This document shows, one piece after another, positions 31,065 through 45,170 of a stretch of 64,000 nt of DNA. The position numbers were made by a program, and so were the translations under genes. Source of the DNA: Mucidula mucida. Taxonomy: Eukaryota > Basidiomycota > Agaricomycetes > Agaricales > Physalacriaceae. How positions within the stretch are numbered: the stretch's first letter is position 1; each line of letters opens with the position of its first letter. The DNA lies in contig JADNYV010000057.1 of the NCBI GenBank assembly GCA_015501055.1, forward strand, positions 1-64,000, read 5' to 3'. Below the pieces are notes generated by a model. The model did not search any database, had not been told where the DNA came from, and worked only from the letters and a program-made list of their open reading frames with translations.

Positions 31065-32108
31065 TCAAGCGTACGCCAACGTCGTCACCGCAGCCACCGC
31101 ACCAACGACCATTCCACTGGCGGCCGTGCGGAAGCCGCTGCTCTTCGCACTGTCACTTGCTGCGATACTCTTCGCCCGTCCTTCCATCGTTTCGCAGAAC
31201 CTGTTCGTATCCACAGGATCCTGTCCAACGACTAAGAGCTGCTCCCTGTTCTCCGTCTCCACCAACGCGACGCGACGCGTATGATAACCGTGCTTCAGCG
31301 CCATTGCTTCGACCTCGACTATGTCTTCTTTTGGGAGAAGATATGCAGTGGTGGGATTATATCGTTGGTTGAGGGAGGAGACGAAGCTGGTGCGCTCAAG
31401 GTCGGTCATGGTTGTGGTACGCGAGAGGGGTTTAGGCGTGCCGGGTTTGGAAGTGACAGGCGTGGAAAGCCTGGGTGTAGGTGGCGTTTCATCCTTAGAG
31501 GATGCAGAGGACGTGGATGTCTGCGAGCTAGGGGGCGTGTAGTAATACATTGTAGTTATGGGAGGCGGAGGATCAGAGATGGAGGATGCCTGGCTGCTAA
31601 AAGGCGAGGGCGTCATCAACGTTCCGGGCATGAGCTCCCTGATCCTGGGTTTTTTGAGTTTCTTGGGAGAAGCAGCCGCGATGATGGCCTCCTGCCAATG
31701 CACGATTTTCTTCTGCTTCAGGTCTTCATCGTCTGTATCCGTGTCGGTGTCGATGTGGTTCGTGAGCATGTTCAGAAGCTCGTTCTCGCTGGTGGTAATG
31801 GACGCGAGGCTATCGGCGGCGGGGATGGGGAGTGGCACCTGAGATTGGCGACGCCGTTGTCGGATAGCGGCTTTGCTATCTTCAGGCTCCGATATGGAGT
31901 CCTCTGGAGACGCGTCGAGCTTCATGCAAGTCATCGCTTTGGTGAGGTTGTTGGCCTCTGGTGCTGTAAATGGACATCCTGACCGTGGATGACCGCTTCT
32001 GGGGCGTCCGCACTTTTGGCAGTGCGGAACCTTGCGAGAGGGGGTAGAAGTGGGTGTCGTCTGTGTAGACGCGGGCTTTCTAGGTGACGATCTGAGAGCG
32101 GGAGGCAT
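31065..32108 (-). CDS. Putative tail-anchored protein with CxxC-H-C knuckle
   Basis: Single-exon ORF; I choose MPPALRSSPRKPAS (32108) over the Met six codons upstream because it leads straight into the basic N-terminus. 347 residues. Near residue 30 is HCQKCGRPRSGHPRSGC, a possible zinc site of the form CxxC-x7-H-x4-C. The middle is Ser/Thr/Pro-rich and low in predicted structure, with acidic TDTDTDDEDL and basic PKKLKKPRIREL patches. The C-terminal third is more ordered (YNPTTAYLLPKEDIVEVEAM, VALVETENREQLLVVG) and the protein ends in a small hydrophobic tail (GMVVGAVAAVTTLAYA), compatible with a tail anchor. No named family recognised. It shares a 355-bp divergent promoter with the GH3 gene. 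Confidence 0.65.
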   Translation of the reverse strand: MPPALRSSPRKPASTQTTPTSTPSRKVPHCQKCGRPRSGHPRSGCPFTAPEANNLTKAMTCMKLDASPEDSISEPEDSKAAIRQRRRQSQVPLPIPAADSLASITTSENELLNMLTNHIDTDTDTDDEDLKQKKIVHWQEAIIAAASPKKLKKPRIRELMPGTLMTPSPFSSQASSISDPPPPITTMYYYTPPSSQTSTSSASSKDETPPTPRLSTPVTSKPGTPKPLSRTTTMTDLERTSFVSSLNQRYNPTTAYLLPKEDIVEVEAMALKHGYHTRRVALVETENREQLLVVGQDPVDTNRFCETMEGRAKSIAASDSAKSSGFRTAASGMVVGAVAAVTTLAYA

Positions 32109-32463
32109 GCTGGTGGGTTGTTGCAAGAGACGCGTTATAAGGCGATTGCTGAATCCTTTTGTTCTTTTGTTCGTGAAGGGTCAACAATAGAGATCTGCAA
32201 GACTATTGTGAGGCAAGATGATGGTAAGGAGCTGGGGAGTTGCCTAATCGGTACTCGCTTGCGACCGCCACTCGAAATACTTTGAATGGACAGGTTTATC
32301 GATGGTTAGGGATGTATGCTGCAGTCGCCGTAACTTTGGAAGCCCGCCCACATGACAGTTATGGAAGAAGCCTTCCATCAGCAAGCGCCAAATGAGTCCG
32401 GCTCAGCGGTTCTTTTCCGTTGTGCTCTTGGCCTCCTCGCTCTCAGGTCATTCTCCTACCAGA
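32109..32463. promoter_or_regulatory. Divergent promoter region
   Basis: 355 bp between the start codons of two divergently transcribed genes (minus strand at 32108, plus strand at 32464), so it must hold both promoters. No canonical TATA box or known operator is clear. Confidence 0.45.
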
Positions 32464-35400
32464 ATGGCGCCCTTGACCTGGATCACCGTCGCTCTTTTCG
32501 CTGCGAGCAGCAGTGCGTTCACTCTGCGTATGTTCTCCGCCATTCTCGTCGTTGTACCACTCAGCGATCGTACTACAGGTTCATGGGAGGATTCCTTTTC
32601 CCTCGCCGCCGAGGCAGTCGGCCAGATGACGCAAGACGAGAAACTAGGTCTCCTCGTCGGTGTCGGGCAGTTCGGCAGTACGCGTGTCGCGTGCCCGTCG
32701 ATTGTTACTGACGACGTACAGGTCGCTGCGTTGGGAATATCACACCTCCTTCACGTTCCTTTACTCTGTCCTCAACTAACCTTACCATCCCGCCAATCTG
32801 CTTGCAGGATGGCCCGGCTGGCATTCGTCTCGTAAAGAACGTCACTGGCTTTCCCACAGGAATCAATGCTGCCAGCACCTTCAGCCGCCGCCTCATGCGC
32901 GCCCGAGGCGTAGCCATCGCCGAAGAGTTCCGCGACAAAGGCGTGCAGTGAGTTACGCGCTATTTACCCCTTCCCCACCCTTCTGACGCGTCAAAAGCGT
33001 GTTCCTTGGCCCCGCGATGGATATTGTAAGAACCCATGTGCTACCAGCCAAAACTTCCGCTTCATATGACGATTTCCGCAGATGAGAAACCCGAAAGCCG
33101 GCAGAGCCTGGGAAAGGTGTCTACCCTCTCGTATGGTCTTGTACCCTTTCTGACTGACTATATTCCAGCTCTGGACCTGACCCTTACCTCACTGGTGAAG
33201 CAGCATACGAAACTATAGTCGGAGTACAGAGCGTTGGCGTCCAAGCGTGTGCAAAACATTACCTGGCGAATAACCAGGAACACTGGAGGTGCCTATGCAC
33301 ATGACTGGGTGCTTATCGACTTCTGACTGTCTTTCTGTCAGATACGGCCTCAGCGCGGACCTCGATGACAGAACGATTCGCGAATTATATGCGTGGCCAT
33401 TCAAGCGCAGCATCGATGTATGCTTCTTGTTCCTTGAGGTTCTTTGACGCCTGCTCACCGCGTCTAGGCGGGTGTGACCTCGGTCATGTGTGGGTATAAT
33501 CGGTTTAACCAGACCTCTTCATGTCATAACGGACCTCTCCTCGATATCCTGCGAGCCGATGGATTCCAGGGTATGTGTTACAAGTCTCCTTTACTCGTAC
33601 TCGGCTCTTCTAGCAAGTATAGGTTACGTCGTATCGGATTGGGGCGCCACACATGACTCCGCCAGTGACAATGCTAACGCGGGTCTGGACATGGAACAGC
33701 CTGGGGACTGGATCTTAATTGGTATATGCTCATCCTCGCATTTCGGAGACGAAAACTAACATTAGCTGTTATAGGCGGCGGCGTTTTTAATTCTAATGGA
33801 CTCAAAAATGCTGTTAATGACGGAAATGTCGCCACCGACGTGTGTATCTTGCTCTTCTGCTGCATTAGGAGACCAACTTAACTCTTATGTGTTTTTCTTA
33901 GCGACTGGACGAAATGGCAACGAGAGTGCTCGCTTCCTTCTTACGTCTCGGTCAAGACTCGGTAAATCCCCTCCCAGATGAATTCCCCACATGTGTATAT
34001 TGATCACAAGCTATGCATAGGGTTACCCGGCCATTAACTTCGATGCGCAGAAGCCCGACGGGTCTGGGAGCCTCAACTTGCACGTCTCTGTCCGGTCGGC
34101 TGAGCACACGGCTCTCACGCGGGAGATTGGCGCTGCGTCGGCGGTCCTTCTCAAGAACGACCGCACCACAACTTCAGGTGAGGCTTGGGACGGGTGTCGC
34201 ATCACAAACCTGATACGTTTTCGCGCTATACCGTGTATTGATTGGTGGCATAGATGGGACCACGATCAGAGGGTTGCCTGTGGCCAAGGGCAGTATAAAG
34301 ACTATTGCAGTCATTGGCCAAGACGCGAAAATGCCGAATCTGAATTGTGACGATCTGGGGGAGTGTAACGATGGCACTATGAGTGTCGGGTTAGCTAATT
34401 TCACTATCTTATGGTGGTATGCTAAAATTGTTTGGGTCTCTGCAGGTGGGGATCCGGCACTAATTCTCTCGATTTCATCGTCCCGCCTATTGACGCGATT
34501 ACGGACTTTGTCGGGAGCTCTGCTACGATCACTTCCTCTCTCTCGAACGACTTGTCCGCTGGAGCCGCCGCCGCTAAAGGCAAGGACTTGTGCTTGGTAT
34601 TTGTGAATGCGTGAGTTTGCGGTCTTCCAGAATGTAACCTCGATAGCGCTTGTTTTCCGCCGTCTAGAATGAGCGGCGAGCTTGGCTTCTACAACGTCGT
34701 CGTCGGGAATATGGGTGACAGAAACGATCTGGACCTATGGTACAAAGGCGGCAGTCTAGTAAGTGACTTTGTGTCTTCTTCCGCTTCGGAGTCGGAATGC
34801 TCATTTAGTATGAAATCTAGGTCGAAAGAGTAGCAGCCGTCTGCAGTAATACCGTTGTAGTCGTGCATTCCGTAGGCCCTGTCGACATGAGTTGGAGTAC
34901 GCATCCTAATGTTTCGGCGGTAATCTACCATGGAGCGCCTGGAGAACAGACTGGTCCCAGTATCGTCGATGTCCTCTGGGGTGCGGTCAATCCGAGCGGC
35001 AGGTTACCTTTCAGTATAGCCCATGTAAGAGGTTCCTTTCCTTGCGTGCGACATGGTCTCACGATGCGACCAAAGAATGAAGCAGACTACGGAACGTCCA
35101 TTGTTTACAATAGCGATGGATTCCCGACCGTAAGTCCTATCACTCTTCTATTGACGTTCTCTCTCATGAAAATATCCGCAGATCACGTACGAGGAGGGTC
35201 TCTTCATTGATTACCGCTATATGGACCAGCAAGGAATCACGCCCCAGTTCGAATTTGGATACGGTCTTTCCTACACGACCTTCTCGTATTCTGCGCTCTC
35301 GACAACTGCCTCTGGAACCTCCCGAACGATTTCATTCACTGTCACTAATACCGGTACTTTTGACGGGACCGAGATTGCCCAGTTATATCTAGGGTTCCCC

Positions 35401-35670
35401 GCTAGTGCCGGAGAACCTGCAAAGGTCCTCAGGGGATTCGAGGAAGTGATTTTGGGCATTGGCAAGAGCAGTCAAGTCTCGATGACACTTACCCAAGAAG
35501 AGATGAGGTCGGGTCTCTCCTTTAGCTTCGCATCGAACGACGTCGCTGATTTTGCGTCTTGATACAGTATCTGGGATGTGCCGAGCCAGTCATGGACGAT
35601 ACCCACCGGCACGTTCACTGTGTATGTAGGAGCCTCCATCAAGGATATCAGGCTGACAGGGTCCTTCTGA
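32464..35670 (+). CDS. GH3 beta-glucosidase, secreted
   Basis: Nineteen exons, the first 32464-32527 and the last 35568-35670, total 2217 nt, 738 residues; every intron is 38-76 bp and every phase closes. Signal peptide [20 protein letters not shown]. Glycoside hydrolase family 3 landmarks: [48 protein letters not shown] across exons, the nucleophile motif [10 protein letters not shown] (Asp258), a C-terminal GH3 domain ([21 protein letters not shown]), and a fibronectin-III-like domain ([13 protein letters not shown]). It should hydrolyse cellobiose and related beta-glucosides outside the cell. The 38-bp second intron and the read-through segment after CVGNIT (about 32745-32810) are the least certain parts. 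Confidence 0.88.
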
Positions 35671-37494
35671 GTGGAACTAAGTACTTGGGTATTGATCGTC
35701 CTTGAAACTGGTCTGAAGTACCTAAATCCGTTCTACCTACCCGTTAGCCCCCAGTTCCTCTCTTTGGAGTAAAAAATGTATTTCTTGGTCACTGGACACA
35801 CTTTTTTTTTTTCGTTGACGTGCATGGGAAAAGTTTAATTCAAGCCCAGCCGTCGTTGTTTGCGCGGCTCGGTTTGGAAGGTGTATTATCGTACGGCAGG
35901 TTATGGGGGCAAAGCTGCGCCATGTTTCGAGAGGTGCAGCGTCGCACTAACGCGTTGGTCGACCCTTGTGTTAATCAGGAACATTTCGAGCGTTTGGTGT
36001 GCCAGCGCTGACGTCGGACAATTCTCCCCAGTTGTTGTTGGCGGGCCTTGGGAGGGGGAGGGGGGAGCTGCCTACGTCACACGACATCCCGAGGTGTTCT
36101 TCGTCTAGAACATATACAGCGTGAACGTCGCGACAGGCCAGTTGCCTTAATCCGAGTGCGTGAACACTTTTAAGGTTGTCCTGATATGGCCCCAGTCGAG
36201 CTGAGAGGCCTAGAAGAAGGCTTCCTCAGCGCTTGATGATGATGATGGTTCTGCTTCGACATATCAGTGTAGTGTTCCCTCTCAATCTGAGCGTCGAACA
36301 AGCTTCGCGATGCCCGTCAAACCGTTCCTCCGTTGCTCGAATCGGAACTGAACTATGCCATCCGTTTCTCCGTGCCGCCGCCGCCACTCTCCGGCCACAG
36401 TTAAGCTCCTCGTACAAGGCTTCTGCGGACTTGATAGCGCTTATCGGCGAGACGTGTTCTTGATGCTGATGATGGGGGCATCGGAATCTTTCACTTGCCC
36501 TATGGGCTTTATCAACGCATAGTAATAGTGCTACCTCTGTTCGCCGAAGGCACAATGACAATCAAGATTCGAGATGTGGATCTCACAACACCCATTCAGC
36601 GCCCTCGAAATTTTTTCATTGGCAGCAGCTCGCTCCCATATGAAAGAAAGAAATATGGCATCTAGTATTATAGCGCATGTGGCCCCAAAACTTAAAAGCT
36701 CCCGGCGGGAATTCAATGGCAGCTCATGATTCCATGTCGTAACCGCCTGAATGGCTCACCTCACCGAAACAAGTCGAGCGGTCCCCGGGGGGCTTAGCGC
36801 GAACTCCCATTCTACTCCAATAATAACACACATTGACATCGCGACCTGTCCGTTTCACAGCTTCGGCTTACATACACTGCTGACCTGTGTACGCGACGAC
36901 ATCCCCCCCCAATCCTCTATCTGCCTGCGGCGCATCTATCACCTTTGGTTTCAAACGCGCGGGCACTGGCCTCAAGTAAAAGAAGGCGTCTCTGTCATTG
37001 GTTATCTGTCAAGGTGACACAGAGCTTAGCTCCTCGTCTTCACACACGCGCGCGAGTATCGTGACGCCTAATACTTATTGGCTACGAGTGGCTCCAGAGG
37101 TTATCTCTCCCTGAAACGCAGAAGACCGCATTGTGGCGCCAGAATACTGCTATCTCATCTCACCTGAACTTGTTGACCGCCAGTCGAACATGAATTTATA
37201 AGATGATGATATACAATACATGATTCGTGTCTCTGAAAATGTAGACATTGCTAGAACAAGAGGAATAATATATGAGGTACTATCAAATCGAGGAAGCGAT
37301 GAATGCGTAAGTATGCAGAACAAAAGCATTATTCACAAGGGACCATTTACCACATACGAACATGTTTGTCAAGCTGGTACTGGCGCGTCATCCTCACCGA
37401 AGAATAATTGAATCGAAATGCAACAGAGAAACGCGGGCAGTCGCCAAAAAGGTGCAGATGTCATCCGCACGAGTCAGAAGTCGTCAGGCCAATG
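35671..37494. other. Convergent intergenic region, 1.8 kb
   Basis: Between the 3' ends of the GH3 and poly(A) polymerase genes. It holds a T-tract at about 35802-35812, a short GAT microsatellite near 36236, and only small ORFs. No coding block recognised. Confidence 0.5.
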
Positions 37495-40096
<2,602 letters not shown>

Positions 40097-40557
40097 GTTA
40101 GTCCAATCAAGGTTCAAAGGCCAACAGCGATATTGTATAGACCCGTTTCAAGGCAGCAGATGAAGGCAGGTTACAAGTCCTAATGATGGTGGCTCCCCGA
40201 GAGGCGGCCTGAAGTGTAGCTTATTGTGATGACGGAAAACCCATCACATGATCCAGTACGGAACTCGGCCCGCACATACTTGCATCCTTTTCTGGCGAGT
40301 TAAACACTGGCCCCTTGAGGGCATAATACTTGCGCGTGGCCTGCAAAGACGCATCATCTAGATGTTGTATCAAAATCTTTAGAGCTACAATGCTATCATG
40401 TTGGTTTTCCTCAAGTTACAACAATGCTTGCGGCCGACGGCGGCTTCTCCTTTTCTGGCGAGTTAAACACACGCATTCTGTGTAAGTCCATCGTACAAAA
40501 CGCTATGTACCAAGATAATCTAACTGTATGTATCGCGTACTAATCTATCTAATTATG
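40097..40557. other. Intergenic with short direct repeat
   Basis: Upstream of poly(A) polymerase and downstream of the second RlpA-like gene. It contains the 22-bp direct repeat described separately; otherwise nothing recognised. Confidence 0.45.
40286..40470. repeat. Pair of 22-bp exact direct repeats
   Basis: The 22-mer starting CCTTTTCTGGCGAG and ending TTAAACAC occurs at 40286-40307 and 40449-40470, 163 bp apart, in the same orientation. Confidence 0.85.
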
Positions 40558-41653
40558 TTACTCGTCCGTGGCGTTCTGAGCGGCAATAACCATGTTGGCG
40601 TATTGGATCATCACCGTGTCAAGCTGGCCAATGATTCCAGTCGCTGTCGCCTCCGAAGAAGCGGAGTCTGAAGATGACAGCGAAGTCGATGGTGCCGACG
40701 AAGAAGATGACGCGGCTACCGACGATGAAGGAGTGGTAGAGGAAACAGAGCTATACACAGCTGCATGTAAATCGCGGTCAATGATGGATCATTTATTAAG
40801 AATGAGTTGCTTACACGACGATGAGGGCGTGTATGTGCTACTGGACGTGGAAGGTGGTGGAGTATATACCGACGTCGAAGATGTCGTGGTAGGTGTCCAT
40901 TCGGGCGTTGAGGTAGTGCTCGTCGTGGTCGGTGCGACATACACATAGGTGCTACTGGTGGTAGGCTCCTGCCACTGCGTCGTCGTCGTATCTCCAGAAG
41001 AGCCCGAGCCACTCGAGTACGACCATGACCCGGAGAGAACCCCAACAGAGGTGTCCGCAAAGTATTCAAAAAGTCCTTGAGAAAAGTCGAGATCTCCGGA
41101 GGCACAACCCATGCACTGACAAGGGATAAGCAGAATTGATGACGACATAAATTAACACATACCTCATCTACAATGCTCGCTGAGGCTGTTTTACCATCGA
41201 CAGTAATGGTAATCGACGCGAAACAGTGGGCACCACTATCCCAGTCCTACAAGAACTGTTACTTCAAGATGAAATGACACTATGATGCAGGTGTTTACCT
41301 GCGCCGAAATCGCAACAATCTTCAGAGGTTTCATCAGGTCGGAGTACACGCAACAAATCTCAAAAAGCCACCTACATAATCGGAATCCACCGTTGTTTCG
41401 CCACACGCGCCTCTACAGTACAAATCAACCTTCACCGACCTTCAATGCGCCACAAATAGACCACTCACAATCCAGTTGCGAAATAGGTGAAGCTTGAGCG
41501 CTTGCTCAAGCTGCTTCTCCCTTCAAATTCTTTTCGAACTGCAGTATTTTCGAGCGACAACCGATGTGGATGCGACAGCGCACGGAAGTGACTAGCCAAG
41601 CAGAGGTCCAACTCGAGCAAGCCGATGAATAGTAACGAGCGTATAAGGAGCAT
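40558..41653 (-). CDS. RlpA-like double-psi beta-barrel secreted protein
   Basis: Six exons: 41653-41469, 41412-41376, 41319-41299, 41246-41163, 41115-40815 and 40760-40558; 831 nt, 276 residues. Signal peptide MLLIRSLLFIGLLELDLCLA, then a KR-type site (LSKRSSFTYFATG) that could be cleaved. The barrel has GACGETTVDSDY, IVAISAQ, DWDSGAHCFASITITVDG and IVDECMGCASGDLDF. A Thr/Ser-rich stalk (QEPTTSSTYVYVAPTTTST) and a weakly hydrophobic end (GIIGQLDTVMIQYANMVIAA) follow. Intron positions match the gene at 26669-27689, so the two are paralogues; this one is intact. Family role: extracellular, wall-associated; carbohydrate binding or hydrolysis is not demonstrated. Confidence 0.85.
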
Positions 41654-42279
41654 TTCGCAGACAAAGGAATGTGGTTTATGGCAAGGTCGTAACCTAGAAG
41701 TTCTAGTAGAAGGAGCAGACTCGCTGCGGTTATGACAAATCCAGTTGAGAGGCCGGCCGAGCGCAGCGACGCTAAAAGTAGACGTAGCGTGGCCATATCG
41801 CTGCTAATTTTGGGACTAGACAAGTTCGAGCTCTAGGACTGAGAAAGTTTAGATTTTGAACGTTGTTGGTTAATGGAAGAAAGCCAAGCCAGACCAAGTG
41901 ATCGCGACCGATTTGACAACCCCGTTAGTCCAAGGCTTCCTCAATCTTACCAGGTAATATATGCCGACCGCGAGCTCTCTGTAGAGCGTACTGGATCACA
42001 TAGCGCAGGCCACTGGGTGCCATGGCGAGAGAGTACGCCATTGCATTAGGATCTTAGGCTAAAACTCCTGGTTGAACATCGTGAAATGACCTATATCGAA
42101 CTGGTTGTGAGTCTACAAAGGTAACCAGAAAGTATCTTAGTATCTATCTATGTGTATAACAGGAGGATATCGTACGGAAAATAGAATGTACAACACGCGA
42201 TTGAAGTTCCAGTATGTTAGTAATGCGAATGTCTAAGAATGAGAGAGAGAAAGTCTAAAATCCGCACAAGCAAAAATCG
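41654..42279. other. Intergenic, no feature seen
   Basis: About 625 bp between two minus-strand genes; no supported coding block. Confidence 0.45.
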
Positions 42280-43959
42280 TCATCTAATAAGCCTTGATAA
42301 GTTGAGACTCCTCGCCGCATGGTATAACTTCTTCTGCTCCATCTTCTTGAGAAGCCATTCCTGAAGAACCAGCAAAATACGCCACACCAAGACACCGACG
42401 ACCACACCCGCGATCAGCCCACCACTACTGCCTGACGAACTGCCACCGTCAGACGAAGAGGAAGGGGCGCCTGAACCGTCATCACCGCCGCCACCGCTGG
42501 TAGACGCTGGGTTACCTCCGTACGGCCAATAGTCGCCACCGTCGGGAGGCAGCACGCACGTCAACGCGTCTCCATCGCCCACAATATCAAACCCTGCCTG
42601 AACAGTGCTCCCGCCGCCATCCGCTGTCACATTCGCAGTCATCACGAACGCCTGTGGCGTGGGCGTGACGTCCGTCGTAGTACAATTAGGACCCCGCGAA
42701 CCAATGAAGGTGGTGTTCCCAAAGAGCGTGTTCCCAGTCACTGTGAAGTTCTTGGCAGAAGTGAGCGCGATGGCATAGCTGAACGCTCCCGAGAAGCGGT
42801 TATCGATAACGGTTCCGGACAGACTGACGTTCGTGTCATACCGCGAGCCAAACCAAGTACGGGGGCCAATGGCTATGCCATTCTACACATCATCAACAAC
42901 CGATGAATGATCGATGGCAAAGAAACTGACTTAGTGATAACATCGTCGTTATTCTCCCCTTTCGTATCGCCCTTGGCTGCCACATCGGTTGCGAACCCGC
43001 CAAAAATCGTGTTGTCTCTCACGACGACACCTGTGTAGTTACCATTCCAGGGGTCGTAGTCAACCATGTTGATTCCTCCCAGTAGAGTTTGCTATCAACA
43101 AACGGAGAGAGGCTGTCAGCTCCAGACATGTCAAATAGACTAGAACCTACGTTCACGGCGGCTATAGTGTTATTATAGACTTGAGTTCCCGGTGCACCAA
43201 AGAGCACAATACCGCCGTCTGTTGGACCCATGACAAAATTGTTACGAACGATGCCATTCATGCAGCTGAAGCTAATGCCATCCGCCCATTCCTGAAAGCT
43301 GTCGCTTCCGCATGGCCCGATATCGTTATTCTGAATCTGTTTAATATTGGAACGGCGAATCAGTACCGCAACGATTGAATGGCAGGAAAACATACCGTAA
43401 CATTATTACATGACAGCGCGCCCTCCGCGACATGGAGACAGGACCAACTACGCGGATCGTAGGACTTGACGTACTCGACGAGTTGGTCTGAATTAGATCC
43501 CCCAATCTCGATATTCCCACCTCCGCTGGTAGGACTCGCACCCTGTCGCGTTCCATCAATCTGAAGAAGAGAACCAAATCAGCAATGTCGTTCTTGTAGA
43601 CGGAGGCCCAAACTAAACGAGTAGAGAGCGTGAGAATAAGCACGTACTTGAAGATTTCTGATCTTTATGCCGCTGCAGGTGGCGCAGTTTCCTTCAATCG
43701 CCGTTGTATGACCTTTTCCGTCCGCAACGGGTCCATTCACCACCAATATGGCGCGCGTATCATCCGTCGGATATCCCACTGTGCTGATCTCCTGATTTGG
43801 CGAGGCGAACAAGAGAGGGGCCTGCAGGAGATACTGTCTGGACGGACACAACTGAAGAATGTAACCAGGACCGGAGGAATTGAGGAGGGTATTCAGCCGG
43901 TCTGTAACAGTATTGGCGGGGTCTGGCGACTCGCATTCGTCGGCCCGGGAGAAGATCAT
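42280..43959 (-). CDS. Parallel beta-helix repeat protein with C-terminal membrane anchor
   Basis: Five exons: 43959-43648, 43560-43396, 43336-43151, 43091-42931 and 42882-42280. Repeated short turns with Asn, such as IQNNDIGPCGSD, GIVRNNFVMGPTDGGIVLFG, VYNNTIAAVN and VVVRDNTIFGG, are the signature of right-handed beta-helix (pectate lyase-like) proteins. The second half has a Gly/Ser-rich stalk (GSSSGSSGG) and a hydrophobic segment (LIAGVVVGVLVWRILLVLQ) followed by basic residues, a type I anchor. No classical signal peptide precedes MIFSRADEC, which is odd for a cell-surface protein; a missed 5' exon is possible. At the fourth junction (42930-42931) the phase is short by one base unless a weak donor four bases on is used. 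Confidence 0.75.
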
Positions 43960-44151
43960 GTTGACCTAATGCTGGGATGAATTTGATAGTCGAAGCTCGG
44001 AAAATGATTTGATATGAGAAGGACCTGCAAGTGATGCTCTCGGAGGTGCGCTGGGAGCTCGCTGATGTGTGGTGGTCGTAAGGCAACGAAGAAGGACGGA
44101 AGGAAAAGGAGGAGGAGTTGGTGACCCAAGGGGAGAAGAGTGCAAGAAGTC

Positions 44152-44158
44152 TATATAA
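44152..44158 (-). promoter_or_regulatory. TATA-like box upstream of beta-helix gene
   Basis: TATATAA on the plus strand (TTATATA on the minus strand), 193 bp upstream of the proposed start. No ATG lies between it and 43959, which supports that start. Confidence 0.4.
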
Positions 44159-44684
44159 ACGAATGTGTGGCGAATAGTAGTGGTTTAACAAAGCCAAATG
44201 CGTCCTAGCTGAGGTATGACAGACAGCACGGAGAGAAGGAGGGAGATATAACGAGCGTGGAGGGGGTCTATAGCGGAATGCGTACGTAGACAGGAGCAGA
44301 ACCCGGGAAGATAAGAATCTTCACAGACGTGACCTGCCAGTGATCGACGTCAAGTCGTGATCGGGATGCTTGTTTGCCTGCGCCTTTGATTTGCGGCGGC
44401 CTCCCGAAGAGGCAAGAGGCCTCTGTCATCGTTCCTCCCGCCTTTTCCCACACTTTTACGTTGACTTTCAACTCGGACCGTACTTCCTTGAAATACCACA
44501 CGTCCCATAACTCTTCCGTCTGTGTTCGAATTCTCTGAAAGTCTGATTGTTTCAGCTCGCGGAGGATTTTTTTTATCCATGGGTATGGCCGCTGATGATA
44601 CCTCCGAGCAGTTGATATCGTCGACACACATTTCAGACCCGAAACTCTGTTTGTCCGGAGCTTTAGTGCTAACATCGTGCCCAG

Positions 44685-45170
44685 ATGACTTACAGGGACC
44701 AATTTATTTCTTCTTCCTCATCACCGATTTCGTATGGAGCTCGAGTGCTATCTGTTTTCTTTCCAGTTCCTTCAAACGGCTTATCCAACTTCTCAGCTAT
44801 CTCAATTCACACAACGCTTCCCCGCATTCCGCCCGATCATCAGTGCCTCGCACTCTACGACTACCGTTTCCGTACCAACCTGCAATTGAGATTCTCGTTC
44901 AGTGGTATGCGGAACGCGACTCGTCTGGAGTTATCGATACATTTACCCCACTATTGCGACGTAATCAAGGCTACTCTGGCGTCCTTAAACGGAGATCCCT
45001 GTTCCGCCAACCCATCCCGGATCTCTCTGTTCAGTTCCTTGGAAGACAATCTCAAGTGCGCGCCAGCTGGAAATCACCACATGAGCCGCCGAGCTCTGAT
45101 TGAACACTTGAGCAATCTTTTCTTGCAGAAATCCCGAGGTACGTGTACTAGCGTACTCTCCCACATATAG
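44685..45170 (+). CDS. Uncertain 161-residue ORF
   Basis: Begins MTYRDQFISSSSS and contains short leucine/serine strands (LELSIHLPHYCDVIKA, ISLFSSLEDNLK). It overlaps longer ORFs in other frames (44522-45103 plus; 44268-44702 minus), and none has a recognised family. It might be a fragment of an F-box/LRR-type gene. Kept only because the region is otherwise unexplained. Confidence 0.25.
   Translation: MTYRDQFISSSSSPISYGARVLSVFFPVPSNGLSNFSAISIHTTLPRIPPDHQCLALYDYRFRTNLQLRFSFSGMRNATRLELSIHLPHYCDVIKATLASLNGDPCSANPSRISLFSSLEDNLKCAPAGNHHMSRRALIEHLSNLFLQKSRGTCTSVLSHI

Noticed and set aside
44268..45103. Long overlapping ORFs on both strands (44268-44702 minus, 44522-45103 plus)
   Set aside because: No motif, no splice partner and mutual overlap; at most one could be real, so they were not called.
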